DNA from: an uncultured Flavobacteriales bacterium
GTDB lineage: Bacteria > Bacteroidota > Bacteroidia > Flavobacteriales > Crocinitomicaceae
Direction: 5' to 3'
Length of the DNA: 64,000 bases
Assembly: GCA_946479285.1 (NCBI GenBank)
Contig: CAMLFH010000003.1
Span: 124,001 to 188,000 of the forward strand
Shown: piece after piece, positions 43,227-52,022 of the stretch
How positions within the stretch are numbered: the first letter of the stretch is position 1
Layout: the number at the start of each line of letters is the position of its first letter
Program-made: the position numbers and the translations under genes
The notes under the pieces: model-generated
What the model was told of the DNA's origin: nothing
What the model saw: only the letters and a program-made list of their open reading frames with translations
Database searches by the model: none

Positions 43227-44618
43227 ATGAAATGGACTTCAAAAATAGCATTCTTAGTATTTTCTTTGTTTCTGAATAACTTGTTATTTGCCCAATCATT
43301 TCGCAATATGACACTTTTGGATCAGTGGCACCAGGACAGCCTGATCTCAAACTCTTCAAAAGTGCGCTATTCGGATTGTTTTGGTTTTGTTCAAAACGGA
43401 AAAGAATATGCGGTGATCGGTTCTACGGAAGGAACACATGTTTTTTTGGTCGATCAACAGGACAAACTCGTTCCTAAAGGATTTATCAAAGGGCGATATT
43501 CAAGTACCTTCGTCCAGCATCGTGAATATGCTGTTTTCAAACATTACCTCTATGCCGTTTGTGATGAAGGAGTGAGCAGCTTACAAATTATTGACCTTCA
43601 GTATCTTCCCGATTCTATTCACATGGCAGCAGAAGATACGCTTCAATTTGGTCGTGTTCACAACATTTTTATTGATCCTGCGCAGGAGAAATTATATTCC
43701 TGTATTCACAGAAGCACCGTAAACACCCAGACAATTGATTCGCCGATGAAAATTTTCTCTTTGGCTGATCCATTGGCTCTACAGGAACTTTGGAGCGGAC
43801 CAACCGATGTAAATGAAGTACACGACATCTATGTTCGGAACGGGAAAGCCTTGTTGAATTGCGGTTACGACGGATTGAAAGTCTACGATTTCACCAATAC
43901 GAACGCTCCGTTATACCTGGATTCAAAATCGATTTACAGCGATCAGGGATACAATCACCAGGGATGTCTCACGCCTGATGGAACCAGGTATTTATTTGCC
44001 GATGAGACGAATGGAAAGCGCGTAAAGAATTGCAATTTTGACGGTTCTTTGGTAACTATAAACAACTATTTCGGGACGAATTATCAAAACGGTTCCGTTC
44101 CACACAATATCAAAGCAACCAATGAATTTGCTTTTGTTGCGTATTACAATGAAGGAATTCGCGTTTTTGATCTGCGCTACCCGTCTCCGCTTGAAGTAGC
44201 CCATTACGATACTTATCCGGATGAACACCCTTACAAAATGAATGGAAACTGGGGAATTTTCGCAGATCTGCCTTCCAAAAGACTGCTTGTTTCAGATAGA
44301 CAATACGGATTGTTCCTGCTGCATTTCGATCAGGAAAAGATGCTTCAATCATTTCCACTCACGCAAGAAATGGATCTTTTCCCGAATCCGGTTTCCACTT
44401 CCGGATCTCTATTCATGACCATTCCAAATGAAATTGTAAAAACCGAATGGACCATTTATGATCTGAACGGAAAGTCCGTTTCGGAAGGAATCAGTGAGCA
44501 CTTCAGTTATGCTGAAATTCCAGTTCATTTTTCTGCGGGAACTTACCAAATTAAAATCCATCTTTACACGGATAAAGATGAAATACAAGCCATTATTCGA
44601 AAAATAGTTGTCATTTAA
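43227..44618 (+). CDS. Choice-of-anchor B (LVIVD-like) secreted protein with T9SS type A tail
   Basis: 463 aa. The signal peptide ends NNLLFAQ. Residues about 30-380 contain repeated beta-propeller-like blades with motifs such as YAVIGSTEGTHVFLVD, YAVCDEGVSSLQIIDL, VNEVHDIYVRNGKALLNCGYDGLKVYDF and FVAYYNEGIRVFDLRYP, the choice-of-anchor B/LVIVD pattern. The C-terminal 75 residues (LFPNPVSTSGSLFMTI, TIYDLNGKSV, FSAGTYQIKI) are a type A sorting domain, so it is exported by T9SS. The binding partner is unknown. A lipoprotein gene follows 22 bp downstream and may be cotranscribed. Confidence 0.85.
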   Translation: MKWTSKIAFLVFSLFLNNLLFAQSFRNMTLLDQWHQDSLISNSSKVRYSDCFGFVQNGKEYAVIGSTEGTHVFLVDQQDKLVPKGFIKGRYSSTFVQHREYAVFKHYLYAVCDEGVSSLQIIDLQYLPDSIHMAAEDTLQFGRVHNIFIDPAQEKLYSCIHRSTVNTQTIDSPMKIFSLADPLALQELWSGPTDVNEVHDIYVRNGKALLNCGYDGLKVYDFTNTNAPLYLDSKSIYSDQGYNHQGCLTPDGTRYLFADETNGKRVKNCNFDGSLVTINNYFGTNYQNGSVPHNIKATNEFAFVAYYNEGIRVFDLRYPSPLEVAHYDTYPDEHPYKMNGNWGIFADLPSKRLLVSDRQYGLFLLHFDQEKMLQSFPLTQEMDLFPNPVSTSGSLFMTIPNEIVKTEWTIYDLNGKSVSEGISEHFSYAEIPVHFSAGTYQIKIHLYTDKDEIQAIIRKIVVI

Positions 44619-44640
44619 TATGTATCTAAAATCCAAAACA

Positions 44641-45261
44641 ATGAATTTAAAACAAGCAATTCTACCGGCCTTATCACTCGCACTTTTTCTATTAGCAGCT
44701 TGTGGCGGACCAGCAAAAAAGGATTATTCCAAAGAAGTTGATGAAGGTACTTTTAGCGGAAACACTTACACAAGCCAGGCATTGGGCTGGACCATGGAGT
44801 TTCCCGATAATTGGATTATTACTTCCAAATCCAGTTTAGAGGCTTTGGATGAACGTAGTAAAGAATTGGTAGACGATACAACTTCCAACATGTCCGGGCT
44901 TAAACGCACATTGGCGTTTCAAAAGAACTTCGACAACAATTTTCAATCGAGTTGGGAAGAATTTTCCGGTGACGAGGCTTCTTACAGACGGATTATTGCA
45001 CGAAATCACTTACTGATTTATACCAACTACCTGGAGCGTAAGATATATTCCGATACAGTAGCAGGAACATTAAAAGTAAGCGGAGTTACATTTGATACTT
45101 ACGAACTTTCTCTAAATGATCGCGAGGCAAAAGTGTTTACAACTCAATTATTGTTGAATGCAGTGATAAAGGGCAAGTTTATGAACGTTACCATTTCTTA
45201 TGACAATGATGCCGATAAGGAAAAGATATTGGGCTTGTTTAAGAAGTCGACTTTTAAATAA
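44641..45261 (+). CDS. Lipoprotein of unknown function
   Basis: 206 aa from ATG 44641; an in-frame ATG 11 codons upstream would spoil the signal. Lipoprotein signal MNLKQAILPALSLALFLLAAC with the lipobox cysteine followed by GG. The mature domain (LGWTMEFPDNWIITSKSS, RTLAFQKNFDNNFQSSWEE, KGKFMNVTISYDNDADKEKI) looks like the PsbP/MOG1-type fold seen in many small bacterial lipoproteins. It is attached to the outer or inner membrane facing the periplasm. It is closed by a strong palindromic terminator. Confidence 0.75.
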   Translation: MNLKQAILPALSLALFLLAACGGPAKKDYSKEVDEGTFSGNTYTSQALGWTMEFPDNWIITSKSSLEALDERSKELVDDTTSNMSGLKRTLAFQKNFDNNFQSSWEEFSGDEASYRRIIARNHLLIYTNYLERKIYSDTVAGTLKVSGVTFDTYELSLNDREAKVFTTQLLLNAVIKGKFMNVTISYDNDADKEKILGLFKKSTFK

Positions 45262-45268
45262 ATATTAT

Positions 45269-45294
45269 AGTGCCTGCTAGCAGGCACTTTTTTT
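45269..45294 (+). terminator. Palindromic rho-independent terminator
   Basis: A 20-bp perfect palindrome, AGTGCCTGCT paired with AGCAGGCACT and without an unpaired loop, followed directly by seven T residues. It is located 8 bp after the lipoprotein stop codon. Confidence 0.85.
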
Positions 45295-45359
45295 GCCACT
45301 AATGCACGAATTTTGAGAGGCGCCTACCGGTCGCCTTATGAGTTTCGTGGGATCTTCTG

Positions 45360-45692
45360 TCATTTAGAATGTGCTTCAAAATGATCCTGTTCTTTCTGGT
45401 CCCACTCGAAACTCAGATCGAATTTTCCATCAGAATCTATTGTGAAGAGAAGCTTATTCCAGTGTTTTGGACTTTCAGCATTCATCGTTTTGTGCAATTC
45501 GTAAACCGGACGTGAAACTTTTCCCCTGTCGGAAAGGATTTCTGAAACATTATGTTTGTTTTTGCTGTACTGGAATTCCAGAAATTTATCAATGGATGCT
45601 CCTAAAACTTTGATAGTCAGTTCTGCTTTTGTCCATTCTTTTTTTGCGGATTCTGAAACTGCATTCGCAAGTATTTGAGCTATTTCTTCCAT
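45360..45692 (-). CDS. YezG/DUF600-like immunity-type protein
   Basis: 110 aa, cytosolic. The N-terminus MEEIAQILANAVSESAKKEW and the C-terminal HWNKLLFTIDSDGKFDLSFEWD resemble the YezG (DUF600) antitoxin family, in which the segment before a short acidic tail reads similarly. Family members neutralise secreted LXG nuclease toxins in Firmicutes. No toxin gene is visible on either side, so this is either an orphan immunity gene or a family member with another function. It is separated from recX by 71 bp on the same strand. Confidence 0.55.
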   Translation of the reverse strand: MEEIAQILANAVSESAKKEWTKAELTIKVLGASIDKFLEFQYSKNKHNVSEILSDRGKVSRPVYELHKTMNAESPKHWNKLLFTIDSDGKFDLSFEWDQKEQDHFEAHSK

Positions 45693-45763
45693 ATAGAGTA
45701 ATTTAGGTGATGAAATCAGAGTAAAAATAAAAAAATCATCAACAGAATGAGAGCCTCATCATT

Positions 45764-46270
45764 CTAATTTTCCTCTGTGTCAGCCAGTGCATCAAAAATC
45801 AAATCGTTCTCAAAACCTTTAGACTGCGCGTAACGCAGGATTTTTGCTTTCTTTTTCCAGGGATCTTTCTCAGCTGAAAGGTCCCTTTGTTTTTTCGCGA
45901 TTTCGTGCTTCAGAATTTTGACATATTCATCCGGATCGATGGTCTTAAAAGCCAGTTGAATGATCTTTTCCGATATAAATTTTTGTTTTAGTCCTTGTTT
46001 GATCTTGATCCGCCCCCAATGCTTGATGCGCAACTTCCCGGAAACGTAGGATTCTGCAAAACGGCCTTCGTCGAGGAATTTGTTCTCTATTAAATAAGCG
46101 ACTATCTGATCAACCTGATCTGAACTTAATCCCCAGGAAAAGAGTTTGTTCTTTACTTCGAAGTGGCTTCTATCCTGGTAGGCACAATAGGATTCAATTT
46201 TTGCCTTGGCCTCTAAAAAAGAAAATTTTCTCGGTTCTTTCTTTGATGTTTCCTGATCCATCACATTCAT
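45764..46270 (-). CDS. recX: Regulatory protein RecX
   Basis: 168 aa. It has the three tandem three-helix repeats of Rec[43 protein letters not shown] with [21 protein letters not shown], and the C-terminal [21 protein letters not shown]. RecX binds the RecA filament and limits its activity. ATG 46270 is used; the ATG three codons later is equally plausible. Its stop is 71 bp before the YezG-like gene and its start 50 bp after the stop of the RNase G gene on the same strand. Confidence 0.88.
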   Translation of the reverse strand: MNVMDQETSKKEPRKFSFLEAKAKIESYCAYQDRSHFEVKNKLFSWGLSSDQVDQIVAYLIENKFLDEGRFAESYVSGKLRIKHWGRIKIKQGLKQKFISEKIIQLAFKTIDPDEYVKILKHEIAKKQRDLSAEKDPWKKKAKILRYAQSKGFENDLIFDALADTEEN

Positions 46271-46320
46271 CCAGATGTTAGTACTTAATCCTCAAACTAT
46301 AACGAAAAATTGCTCCCCAC

Positions 46321-47868
46321 TTAGAGAGCAATTTCGTTATTATCTTTATCCCGGAAACTATATTCCAGAAGATGCTGTGATGTAACACCGCGCACATCCA
46401 CCCATTTCTTATATTTCATGAACCATTTCCAACGCTTGGAGAATAATCCTTTCTTGAAATAAGCTTCCAGGTAAGGATGAACCAAAAGAGATATTTTCTG
46501 CTCTTTCTTATCTCCAAGTAGGAAGTTCAGGTTCATTTCAATTTCTTCAGCAAACAAAATAGATGCCTGTACTTCACCGGTACCGTTACAAGTAGGACAT
46601 GTTTCAGATGTATTGATATCTGTTTCAGGCCTTACTCTTTGGCGGGTAATTTCAACAACTCCGAACTTGGAAGGAGGAAGAATATTGTGCTTTGCTCTGT
46701 CTGAGCGCATATATTCTTTCAATTTCTCAAATAAGTCCTTGTTGTTTTCCTTGTCGTGCATATCAATGAAATCGATACAAACGATTCCACCCATATCACG
46801 CAATTGAAGTAAACGTGCAATTTCTTCTGCAGCTTCGATGTTTGTAGCAAGCGCATTGGATTCTTGCCCATCTGCACCTTTACGATTTCCGCTATTCACA
46901 TCAACTACATGCATGGCTTCCGTATGCTCAATAATCAAGTATCCGCCGGAAGGCAGAGGCACTTTTTTACCGAACATCGTTTTGATCTGTTTATTGATTC
47001 CGAAACGCTCAAAAATATTGAGTTTTCCATCATACAATTTCAGGATCTTCTCACGACCCGGAGCAATTCCGCTGATATATTCCTTCAATTCAGCCATGAG
47101 CTTTTCGTCGCTCACATGAATATTGGAAAAATCAGCATTCAATAAATCCCGAAGAATGGATGACGTTTTGTCAATTTCACCTAAAACCCGACGCGGTGGA
47201 GTTGCCTGCTTCAAATTTGCATGCATATTCTTCCACTTTTCCATCAGGTTTTTAAGGTCCTGATCAATTGCTTCCACTTTTTTATTTTCAGCAACCGTAC
47301 GAATGATCACACCAAAATTCTTTGGTTTGATATCGTCCATCAGGCGACGTAAGCGATCACGTTCTTCCTGGGTTTTAATTTTTTGAGAGATCGAAATTTT
47401 TTCCGAAAATGGTACTAAAACCAAATAGCGCCCCGCAAGTGTCAATTCTGCACTTAAACGAGGTCCTTTGCTTGATATAGGCTCTTTTGCAACCTGGACC
47501 AATATTGGTGATGTAGTAGAGACAATTTCGGTAATCTTCCCGTCTTTTGGAATGTCCTTCTCCGGCTTAAAATAAAGCAGATCGGCAACACCCTGCTTCC
47601 CTTGCATGGTATCTTTGGTAAACTTATTCAAAGATTGAAATTGCGGTCCCAGATCAAGATAATGCAAAAATGCATCCTTCTCATATCCAACATCCACAAA
47701 AGCCGCATTTAAACTTGGAACCACCTTTCTAACTTTACCGAGGTATATATCACCTACGGCAAAATCGGTACTCCCCTGTTCCTGATGCAGCTCAATCAAT
47801 TTCCCATCGCGCAAGAGAGCAAGCCAAACACCACCATCACGGGTGTCAACAACTAGTTCTAAACTCAC
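46321..47868 (-). CDS. rng: Ribonuclease E/G family endoribonuclease
   Basis: 515 aa. It contains an S1 domain at about 37-125 (VGDIYLGKVRKVVPSLNAAFVDVGYEKDAFLH), the RNase H-like and DNase I-like catalytic part with magnesium aspartates in HVVDVNSGNRKG and GGIVCIDFIDM, and the zinc-link cysteines CPTCNGTG near residue 430. RNase G/E cuts single-stranded RNA during rRNA maturation and mRNA decay. The length fits the Bacteroidota RNase G form without the long degradosome-scaffold tail of E. coli RNase E. It lies downstream of a 30-codon basic protein gene and HU, a conserved Bacteroidota arrangement. Confidence 0.92.
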   Translation of the reverse strand: MSLELVVDTRDGGVWLALLRDGKLIELHQEQGSTDFAVGDIYLGKVRKVVPSLNAAFVDVGYEKDAFLHYLDLGPQFQSLNKFTKDTMQGKQGVADLLYFKPEKDIPKDGKITEIVSTTSPILVQVAKEPISSKGPRLSAELTLAGRYLVLVPFSEKISISQKIKTQEERDRLRRLMDDIKPKNFGVIIRTVAENKKVEAIDQDLKNLMEKWKNMHANLKQATPPRRVLGEIDKTSSILRDLLNADFSNIHVSDEKLMAELKEYISGIAPGREKILKLYDGKLNIFERFGINKQIKTMFGKKVPLPSGGYLIIEHTEAMHVVDVNSGNRKGADGQESNALATNIEAAEEIARLLQLRDMGGIVCIDFIDMHDKENNKDLFEKLKEYMRSDRAKHNILPPSKFGVVEITRQRVRPETDINTSETCPTCNGTGEVQASILFAEEIEMNLNFLLGDKKEQKISLLVHPYLEAYFKKGLFSKRWKWFMKYKKWVDVRGVTSQHLLEYSFRDKDNNEIAL

Positions 47869-47954
47869 GAACGTATAATTAGAAAGTAACTAAAACAGAA
47901 AAACTTAGTAAGCATATTACTTACTAAGCTCTTCCAACTATCTTAAGAAGATTC

Positions 47955-48047
47955 TTATTTCTTCTTCTTATGGCGATTTTTTCTTAATCTTTTCTTACGC
48001 TTGTGCGTCGCCATTTTATGTCTTTTTCTTTTCTTACCGCTTGGCAT
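47955..48047 (-). CDS. 30-residue highly basic protein, putative ribosomal small protein
   Basis: An open frame of 30 codons with ATG at 48047 and TAA at 47955. The product starts MPSGKKRKRHKMATHKRKK and ends in RLRKNRHKKKK: about two thirds lysine, arginine and histidine, and no acidic residues. I recall near-identical tiny proteins at this position, between HU and the RNase G gene, in many Bacteroidota, which argues for a real gene. The composition and spacing resemble bS22 of mycobacterial ribosomes and the mitochondrial mS38 (AURKAIP1/COX24) domain, so an rRNA-binding subunit is likely but not shown. Confidence 0.8.
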   Translation of the reverse strand: MPSGKKRKRHKMATHKRKKRLRKNRHKKKK

Positions 48048-48098
48048 AGCAATATTATTTTATGGTTATTAATACAATTATTTCTTTTTCAACAGCTT

Positions 48099-48132
48099 TA
48101 AAAAAAGCACTCCTGCCGTTAAACAGGAGTGC
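48099..48132 (-). terminator. Terminator of the HU gene
   Basis: On the minus strand, stem GCACTCCTG with CAGGAGTGC (48107-48132) and then a T run (48099-48106). It separates HU from the small basic protein gene, which therefore needs its own promoter or read-through. Confidence 0.8.
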
Positions 48133-48185
48133 AAAGATATTAAAATAAGTTTTCCTACAAACTAGTTGTAGTAAAAAAGATGGAA

Positions 48186-48476
48186 TTATTTCACAATCAC
48201 CTTATTCTTCACCTCTTCAACAAAAGTTTTAGCCGGTTTGAATGAAGGAATATTATGAGCCGGGATAATAATCGTTGTGTTTTTTGAAATATTGCGCCCT
48301 GTTTTTTCTGCTCTCTCTTTCACAATGAAGCTACCAAAACCTCTTAAATAAACGTTCTGACCTTTCGTCAAAGAAGTTTTAATAGAAGTCATAAAAGCTT
48401 CAACCGCTTTCTGTGCTTCATTTCTTTCCAATCCTGTTTCCTCTGCAATCTCAGCAACGATATCTGCCTTTGTCAT
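48186..48476 (-). CDS. HU/IHF family DNA-binding protein
   Basis: 96 aa. MTKADIVAEIAEETGLERNEAQKAVEAFM is the dimerisation part, GQNVYLRGFGSFIVKERAEKTGRNI is the start of the beta arm, and TIIIPAHNIPSFKPAKTFVEEV contains the intercalating-arm proline and the conserved closing helix. It is a nucleoid protein that bends DNA as a dimer. It is transcribed divergently from mutY across a 108-bp spacer that carries TACTTTTG on its strand. Confidence 0.92.
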   Translation of the reverse strand: MTKADIVAEIAEETGLERNEAQKAVEAFMTSIKTSLTKGQNVYLRGFGSFIVKERAEKTGRNISKNTTIIIPAHNIPSFKPAKTFVEEVKNKVIVK

Positions 48477-48519
48477 CTTATTATAAATTAAAAATTTTCA
48501 ACATTGTGATTTTCAGGTG

Positions 48520-48527
48520 CAAAAGTA
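48520..48527 (-). promoter_or_regulatory. Probable -7 element of the HU gene
   Basis: Reads TACTTTTG on the minus strand, matching TAnnTTTG, 44 bp before the HU start codon. No -33 TTTG at the normal distance. A second match, TATTTTTG at 48543-48550 on the plus strand, could serve mutY. Confidence 0.45.
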
Positions 48528-48584
48528 GTCAGCATAAACGTTTATTTTTGCTTTATTTTTAAAAATTATGAATTTTTTCCCTAA

Positions 48585-49595
48585 ATGGCTGATTTTGTTC
48601 TACTAATAAGCGATTGGTACAGACTAAATGCTCGTGAGCTCCCCTGGAGAAACACGAAAAATCCGTATTTCATCTGGTTATCGGAAGTAATTCTGCAACA
48701 AACAAGGGTTGACCAAGGTATGAATTACTACCTCCGGTTCATCGAAAACTATCCCGTTTTGAACCAACTTGCAGATGCTGATGAAGCATCCGTTCTAAAA
48801 CTTTGGCAGGGATTGGGGTATTATTCGAGAGCTCGAAACTTACACAAAACAGCTCAACAAGTCCGTGACGAATATGGAGGAGAGTTTCCAAAAACTTATG
48901 CGGAAATTATTCAATTAAAAGGAATAGGTCCATATACTGCGGCTGCCATCTCCTCTTTTGCATTTGATTTACCTCATGCTGTTGTTGACGGAAACGTCTA
49001 TCGTATTCTTAGTCGTTACTATGGTATTGATGAACCAATCGATTCTACACAGGGCAAGAAGATCTTCCAAAAATTGGCAGATTCACTCATTCCGGAAACA
49101 GAACCGGCACTTTTCAACCAGGCAATTATGGAGTTCGGAGCGATGCAATGTACTCCGAACAACCCGGATTGCGGATCCTGTGTGTTAAATCAAAGCTGTG
49201 TGAGCGCATTCAATACTGAATTAATCAAAAAACTTCCGGTTAAAAAGGGGAAAACGAAAGTTCGGAAGCGCTACTTCCACTACCTGCACATTGAAAAAGA
49301 ATCCGAAATCGCATTGGATCAACGCACCGGGAAAGATGTTTGGGAAAAATTATACGAATTTCCCATGATCGAAAGTGAAAGCGAAAACGTTCCTTCCGAA
49401 TTCAGGGACTCTGCAAACCTATGTTATCAAACCAAACACATTCTGAGCCATCAGCATATTTATGCTTATTTCTACCGAACAGAAGAATCTGAAATTGAAG
49501 GATTGAACTTTCATTTCATCGACAAAAGTGAATTGCCCGATTATCCGATACACCGGTTGATGGAAAAATACCTCGAAAGTAATTCCGAATTATGA
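48585..49595 (+). CDS. mutY: A/G-specific adenine glycosylase MutY
   Basis: 336 aa. MutY removes adenine mispaired with 8-oxoguanine. It shows the catalytic-pocket motif LPWRNTKNPYFIWLSEVILQQTRVDQG, the helix-hairpin-helix LKGIGPYTAAAISSFAFDLPHAVVDGNVYR with the catalytic Asp, and four Fe-S cysteines in CTPNNPDCGSCVLNQSC (C-x6-C-x2-C-x5-C). The C-terminal NUDIX-like domain includes TKHILSHQHIYAYFY. The last four codons and stop are made of a repeat copy that recurs 2 bp downstream. It is followed by ssb, gldE and gldD. Confidence 0.93.
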   Translation: MADFVLLISDWYRLNARELPWRNTKNPYFIWLSEVILQQTRVDQGMNYYLRFIENYPVLNQLADADEASVLKLWQGLGYYSRARNLHKTAQQVRDEYGGEFPKTYAEIIQLKGIGPYTAAAISSFAFDLPHAVVDGNVYRILSRYYGIDEPIDSTQGKKIFQKLADSLIPETEPALFNQAIMEFGAMQCTPNNPDCGSCVLNQSCVSAFNTELIKKLPVKKGKTKVRKRYFHYLHIEKESEIALDQRTGKDVWEKLYEFPMIESESENVPSEFRDSANLCYQTKHILSHQHIYAYFYRTEESEIEGLNFHFIDKSELPDYPIHRLMEKYLESNSEL

Positions 49596-49637
49596 ATTCC
49601 GAATTATTTGGATGTTCATTCGTAATTCGTAATTTTA
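49580..49637. repeat. AATTCCGAATTA direct repeat and AATTCGTAATTCG words
   Basis: Two copies of AATTCCGAATTA at 49581-49592 and 49595-49606, followed by TTCGTAATTCGTAATTTT. The first copy encodes the last codons of mutY. All words read similarly on both strands, so the segment can form several alternative hairpins. Confidence 0.75.
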
Positions 49638-49661
49638 GGAATCTAGAAACAAATATCAATT

Positions 49662-50111
49662 ATGTCAGGAAGCGTAAACAAGGTTATTTTAATCGGGAAT
49701 CTAGGGAAAGACCCGGAAGTGAGACGTTTAGAGAACGGAACGGTGGTTGCCAGTTTTTCAATAGCAACATCTGAAACTTATACCGACAGAACAACCGGAG
49801 AACGCAAAGACAATACGGATTGGCATAATATTGTGGTTTGGAGAGGATTGGCTGAAGTCGTTGAGAAATATGTCAAAAAAGGCATCAAGGTTTATGTTGA
49901 AGGAAAACTTAGAACACGCTCCTGGACAGATCAAACCGGCGCAACACGCTATACAACTGAAGTTGTGGCAGATGAATTAACGATTCTGACACCGAGAAGT
50001 GATCAGCAGGCTCCGATGAATTCAAATACACCTCCTTATCCAACAGAAGAACCTCAGAATCCAAGTCCGATGAACCTGGACATCAGTCCCAATGACGATT
50101 TACCCTTTTAA
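49662..50111 (+). CDS. ssb: Single-stranded DNA-binding protein
   Basis: 149 aa. The OB fold begins MSGSVNKVILIGNLGKDPEVR, with TDWHNIVVWRGLAEVVEKYVKKG and YVEGKLRTRSWTDQTG in the usual order. A proline- and asparagine-rich linker leads to the acidic tip NDDLPF, which recruits repair and replication proteins. It coats single-stranded DNA as a tetramer. It is probably cotranscribed with gldE, whose ATG is 3 nt after the stop. Confidence 0.93.
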   Translation: MSGSVNKVILIGNLGKDPEVRRLENGTVVASFSIATSETYTDRTTGERKDNTDWHNIVVWRGLAEVVEKYVKKGIKVYVEGKLRTRSWTDQTGATRYTTEVVADELTILTPRSDQQAPMNSNTPPYPTEEPQNPSPMNLDISPNDDLPF

Positions 50112-50113
50112 GA

Positions 50114-51445
50114 ATGGAATCCATACCCGAATTAAGTTCTGATATTATTCCCGCCAGTATTCACGCCGGATTTGTGTCAGACCACGTCATTTCACTGATC
50201 ATTGTTTTAATCCTGATTGCTTGTTCGGCATTGATTTCCGCATCGGAAGTTGCTTTTTTTGCATTAGGTCCTGCAGAAAAGAAAGACCTGGAAGACGACC
50301 AGTCGAGAAGTTCCGGCGCCATTTTAAAACTGCTTTCGAAACCAAAAGACTTACTGGCAACAATCCTGATCACCAATAATTTCATCAACGTTTGCATCAT
50401 TATCCTTTCCACTGAATTGATTGATCAGTTCTTTCCGAATTCAGATCAACCAAATACACTTCGATTTTTGGTTGAAGTTGTTGGTATCACTACATTTTTA
50501 CTCTTGCTTGGAGAGGTAGCACCTAAATTGTATGCTTCCAGAAACACCTTGTCTACGGCACGTTTCATGGCCAATCCCATTACATTCATCAATATTCTGC
50601 CTCCTTTCTCCTGGCTGCGGTGGCTGCTCGTAAACGGAACGAATCTAATCAACCGCAGAGCGAAAAAGCGCGGAATCAATTTGTCTGCAGATGATTTGGA
50701 ACATGCCCTGGCTTTAACCAAGGAAGATTCGGACAACGAAGATGAACATCGCATCCTGGAAGGAATTATCAAATTCGGGAACACGGAGGTGAAACAAATC
50801 ATGAGGTCCCGGATGGATATTGTAACTATTTCAAACGATTCGAGTTTTCAGGACGTATTGGACGTTGTTTTGGATGCAGGATATTCACGAATTCCGATTC
50901 ATGAAGAAACTCTCGACAATGTGACGGGAATTTTGTACATCAAGGATTTACTGCCTTTCATCAATAACGAATCGTTTGAATGGAGTACATTGATGAGAAA
51001 GCCGTATTTCATCCCTGAAAACAAGAAAATTGATGACTTGCTGAAGGAGTTCCAGGATATGAAGATGCACATGGCTATCGTTGTGGATGAATACGGTGGA
51101 GCAAATGGATTGGTAACGCTGGAAGACGTTCTGGAAGAAATAGTAGGCGATATTACAGACGAATTTGATGACGATGATCTTGTTTACACGAAGATTGATG
51201 ATTCAACCTACCTGTTTGAAGGAAGAACTTCTTTGGTTGACTTTTACAAAGTATTGGAAATCGACGGCAAGGATTTTGACCAGATAAAAGGAGAATCAGA
51301 CACTCTTGGCGGATTTATTATTGAACAAGCCGGCAGAATTCTGAGAAATAACGAATACATTCGTTGTGGAAATATCAAACTTATCGTTGAAAGTTCTGAT
51401 AAGCGAAGAATAAAAATGATTAAAACAATCCGGGAAAATGATTAA
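50114..51445 (+). CDS. gldE: Gliding-motility-associated protein GldE (CNNM/CBS family)
   Basis: 443 aa. The N-terminal DUF21 membrane domain (about 25-200) has four segments (SLIIVLILIACSALISASEVAFFALGP, LLATILITNNFINVCIIIL, FLVEVVGITTFLLLLGEVAPK). Paired CBS domains follow (about 220-345: IMRSRMDIVTI, YSRIPIHEETLDNVTGILYIKD, MHMAIVVDEYGG), then a CorC/HlyC C-terminal domain (about 360-440). GldE is known from Flavobacterium johnsoniae gliding and always neighbours gldD. The CNNM fold suggests metal-ion-related transport. gldD overlaps its end by 8 nt. Confidence 0.92.
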   Translation: MESIPELSSDIIPASIHAGFVSDHVISLIIVLILIACSALISASEVAFFALGPAEKKDLEDDQSRSSGAILKLLSKPKDLLATILITNNFINVCIIILSTELIDQFFPNSDQPNTLRFLVEVVGITTFLLLLGEVAPKLYASRNTLSTARFMANPITFINILPPFSWLRWLLVNGTNLINRRAKKRGINLSADDLEHALALTKEDSDNEDEHRILEGIIKFGNTEVKQIMRSRMDIVTISNDSSFQDVLDVVLDAGYSRIPIHEETLDNVTGILYIKDLLPFINNESFEWSTLMRKPYFIPENKKIDDLLKEFQDMKMHMAIVVDEYGGANGLVTLEDVLEEIVGDITDEFDDDDLVYTKIDDSTYLFEGRTSLVDFYKVLEIDGKDFDQIKGESDTLGGFIIEQAGRILRNNEYIRCGNIKLIVESSDKRRIKMIKTIREND

Positions 51446-52022
51446 GATTATTGGTTTTACGAGTTTAATACTGACACTTCTTTTAAGCAGCTGCGGTGAT
51501 GAATTATTAATTCCAAAACCTCCTACTTACCTGCGCACCAATTTTCCCAAGCATGAATATGTGAAGGTGGATGACGCAACGACTTATTCCTTTGAATTAT
51601 CGAAAGCATATTTCCAAAAGGCATTGAGTTACAAAGGAGAAGTTACCAATCACAAAGAAATTACCCTTGGTCCTTTGAACGGAATTATTTATTTGAATTA
51701 CTATCCGGTCCCGAACAGGGATACTTTGGTTCGATACATCAATTTATCCAATGACAAGGTGGATGAGCACCAAATTAAAGCTACAGGAATTAAGGATCAG
51801 AATTTCATTTTCAAGGATAAAAAAGTTTACGGTACTTTGTTTGAGTTTGAAGGAAATGTGGCAACCAATTTCCAGTTTTACCTGACAGATTCCACGTCAA
51901 ATTTCATCAGAGGTGAAGTCTTGATGAACTGCAGACCGAATTACGATTCCCTTCGACCTTCATTGAACTATCTGAAAGCAGATTTGATCCATCTGATCGA
52001 GACATTTGAGTGGAAGAAATGA
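51438..52022 (+). CDS. gldD: Gliding motility lipoprotein GldD
   Basis: 194 aa. Lipoprotein signal MIKIIGFTSLILTLLLSSC with the lipobox cysteine at residue 19. The mature part PKPPTYLRTNFPKHEYVKVD, LYYLNYYPV-type strands (here IIYLNYYPVPNRDTL), and CRPNYDSLRPSLNYLKADLIHLIETFEW match GldD. It is required for gliding and T9SS function in Flavobacterium, acting with GldE at the membrane. It starts inside gldE (8-nt overlap), so it is translationally coupled. Confidence 0.93.
   Translation: MIKIIGFTSLILTLLLSSCGDELLIPKPPTYLRTNFPKHEYVKVDDATTYSFELSKAYFQKALSYKGEVTNHKEITLGPLNGIIYLNYYPVPNRDTLVRYINLSNDKVDEHQIKATGIKDQNFIFKDKKVYGTLFEFEGNVATNFQFYLTDSTSNFIRGEVLMNCRPNYDSLRPSLNYLKADLIHLIETFEWKK

Larger units (their letters stand above)
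47869..48185. other. Spacer between rng and HU, contains one short gene
   Basis: 317 bp. It holds the 30-codon basic gene (47955-48047) and the HU terminator (48099-48132). The remaining 85 bp before rng are AT-rich with no further features seen. Confidence 0.7.
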
